DNA from: Arthrobacter sp. zg-Y238
GTDB lineage: Bacteria; Actinomycetota; Actinomycetes; Actinomycetales; Micrococcaceae
Length of the DNA stretch: 64,000 bases
Direction of reading: 5' to 3'
Assembly (NCBI RefSeq): GCF_024385525.1
Contig: NZ_JANFLU010000001.1
Span: 124,001 to 188,000, forward strand
Below the pieces are notes generated by a model, which saw only the letters and a program-made list of their open reading frames with translations, ran no database searches and had not been told where the DNA came from. Positions 62,672 to 64,000 of the stretch are shown one piece after another (position 1 is the first letter of the stretch; every line of letters starts with the position of its first letter). A program made the translations under genes and the position numbers.

Positions 62672-64000
62672 ATGAGCGCAGAATTCCTTCGAGGGCAGCC
62701 CACCCTCAATACCGATAACGTCCTGAACGGGCGCTACGAGGTGGGTGAACTGATCGGACGCGGCGGAATGGCCGACGTCTACCTTGGCCGGGATATTCGA
62801 CTGGGCCGGACCGTGGCCATCAAGGTGCTGCGTCCGGATTTGGCCCGTGATCCGCTGTTCCAGTCACGCTTCCGGCGCGAGGCACGGGCAGTGGCGGGGC
62901 TAAACCACCCCTCCGTCGTGTCCGTATATGACACCGGAGACCAGGAGTCCGCCTCGCCGCGGGACGACGTGCGGCTGCCCTACATCGTGATGGAATACGT
63001 TCCGGGGCGGACCCTGCGTGACCTGCTTAAGGCAGACGAGCTCACCATCGAGAAGTCGATTGACTATTCCCTCGGGGTCCTCGCTGCCCTTGATTACAGC
63101 CACCGCTCGGGAATCGTCCACCGGGACATCAAGCCGGCCAACGTTATGGTGACCGCCGACGGCGGAGTCAAGGTTATGGATTTCGGCATTGCCCGTGCCA
63201 TGGCGGATTCAGCCGCAACCATGACGCAGACCCAGGCCGTAGTCGGTACCGCCCAGTATCTATCCCCCGAGCAGGCCCGCGGCGAAACCGTGGATGCCCG
63301 CAGTGACCTTTACTCCACCGCATGCCTGCTGTTCGAGCTGCTTACGGGCAGGCCTCCGTTCATCGGTGAAAGCCCCGTCTCCGTGGCCTATCAGCACGTC
63401 CGGGAACAGCCCGTCACGGCCAGCAGCCTGAACCCCGAAGTTCCAGCCGCCCTGGATGACGTCTTGAAACGCGGACTGGCCAAGGACCGCGACCACCGTT
63501 ATCAGACTGCGCGGGAATTCCGGGAAGCCCTGCTTTCGGCGCGCGACGGCGGACCCGTCACCGCTGCAACACAGGCGATCTCCGTGCCAAGGCCGCCGGA
63601 ACCAGCCACGGTTGCCATGGTGCCCGAGGACGAACCCCGCACCCGGGCCATGGCCAAAGTGCTTGCCGGCGGCTCGCTCCTTGCGGACGATGATCATCCC
63701 CGGACGGAAGACCGCCCCGCCCTCGACATCGGATCCACAGGCGACCGTGACCCCCAGCAAAAGGCCCGCCGGCGGGCCTGGATCACCGTCTTCAGTATTC
63801 TGGTGGTCCTGGTGCTCGCCGTCGGCGGATTTGTCGGATGGAACATGGTCAATGCCGAACCCCCCGCTCCTGCTACCGCAGCCGTACCCCAGGTCGAGGG
63901 CAAATCCCAGACCGATGCCATGAACGCCATTATCAGCGCCGGCTTCCAGCCACCCAGGATCAGCGAGGAATACAGCGACAGCGTGGCCGAGGACCTGGCC
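62672..64000 (+). CDS. pknB: PknB Ser/Thr kinase with PASTA domains (3' truncated)
   Basis: 443 codons are visible and the frame runs off the window. The kinase domain is in residues 1-280 (GRGGMADVY, VAIKVL, HRDIKPANVM, DFGIARAMA, GTAQYLSPEQA). A phosphorylatable TMTQTQ activation loop is present, then a linker and a membrane helix at about 369-393. The first PASTA repeat begins near residue 402. PASTA domains bind muropeptides, linking the kinase to wall growth. ATG lies six bases after the pknA stop. Confidence 0.95.
   Translation, partial: MSAEFLRGQPTLNTDNVLNGRYEVGELIGRGGMADVYLGRDIRLGRTVAIKVLRPDLARDPLFQSRFRREARAVAGLNHPSVVSVYDTGDQESASPRDDVRLPYIVMEYVPGRTLRDLLKADELTIEKSIDYSLGVLAALDYSHRSGIVHRDIKPANVMVTADGGVKVMDFGIARAMADSAATMTQTQAVVGTAQYLSPEQARGETVDARSDLYSTACLLFELLTGRPPFIGESPVSVAYQHVREQPVTASSLNPEVPAALDDVLKRGLAKDRDHRYQTAREFREALLSARDGGPVTAATQAISVPRPPEPATVAMVPEDEPRTRAMAKVLAGGSLLADDDHPRTEDRPALDIGSTGDRDPQQKARRRAWITVFSILVVLVLAVGGFVGWNMVNAEPPAPATAAVPQVEGKSQTDAMNAIISAGFQPPRISEEYSDSVAEDLA

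Overview
The window is high-GC actinobacterial chromosome, most likely from Arthrobacter or a close relative in the Micrococcaceae. Pointers are the gene set and order, frequent GTG and TTG starts, an M. tuberculosis-type POL-PE-LIG LigD, a PknA/PknB/PstP/RodA/PbpA/Fha cluster, DUF5997 beside a LysR-type substrate-binding protein, DUF2630, and many apparently leaderless genes. I see no prophage, insertion sequence, CRISPR array or obvious genomic island. It reads as core and near-core chromosome with a strong stress, redox and cell-envelope flavour.

Layout. 1-6.1 kb: a 5'-truncated lipid kinase, a small acidic protein, topoisomerase IB, a coupled rhodanese-pheA pair, an amidase and a luciferase-like monooxygenase. 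6.2-13.5 kb: a POT peptide transporter, a MetE-like methyltransferase behind a candidate SAM riboswitch, phosphoglucomutase, and a coupled SDR-aldehyde dehydrogenase pair. 13.6-22.5 kb: a uracil/xanthine permease, a frameshifted glycerate kinase with a GDPD gene upstream, an MprF-like/esterase/PAP2 envelope operon and a Cof-type HAD phosphatase. 22.5-30.5 kb: a PEBP-like protein, a PfkB sugar kinase, an esterase, a RelA/SpoT-domain synthetase, an AlkZ-like winged-helix protein, a LacI regulator divergent from an SDR with an extra N-terminal domain, a GNAT and an SRPBCC protein. 30.5-44.7 kb: phosphoketolase, LigD, an NmrA/DUF2867 protein, an L,D-transpeptidase, pentapeptide and PLDc_N-like proteins, a SoxR-flavin reductase redox unit, Ku, and small stress-type genes. 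44.8-54.5 kb: an SDR plus FAD/Rieske oxidoreductase pair, an SRPBCC protein, Dps, GntR with gluconokinase, a YdjM-like membrane protein, a CPA1 antiporter, a VOC protein, and the divergent LysR-SBD/DUF5997 pair. 54.7-64 kb: tRNA-Leu(CAG), then the fhaA-fhaB-pstP-rodA-pbpA-pknA-pknB operon, cut by the right edge inside pknB. In related genomes this cluster usually lies near oriC.

How the genes work together. LigD and Ku form a two-component NHEJ system, here split by about 6 kb. SoxR sits directly upstream of a flavin reductase whose promoter has a 19-bp spacer filled by a near-canonical SoxR box. The final operon joins peptidoglycan elongation (RodA, PbpA) with Ser/Thr phospho-signalling (PknA, PknB, PstP, FHA readers), and most of its genes overlap by 1-4 bases. 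A recurrent pattern is a TANNNT hexamer exactly six bases (sometimes seven) upstream of start codons that lack a Shine-Dalgarno sequence, which suggests leaderless transcription for about a dozen genes.

No clearly undescribed system stands out. The best candidates for new biology are the LysR-SBD/DUF5997 pair sharing a 53-bp promoter region, the SDR with an N-terminal helical domain under LacI control, and the AlkZ-like protein with a QxQ motif.
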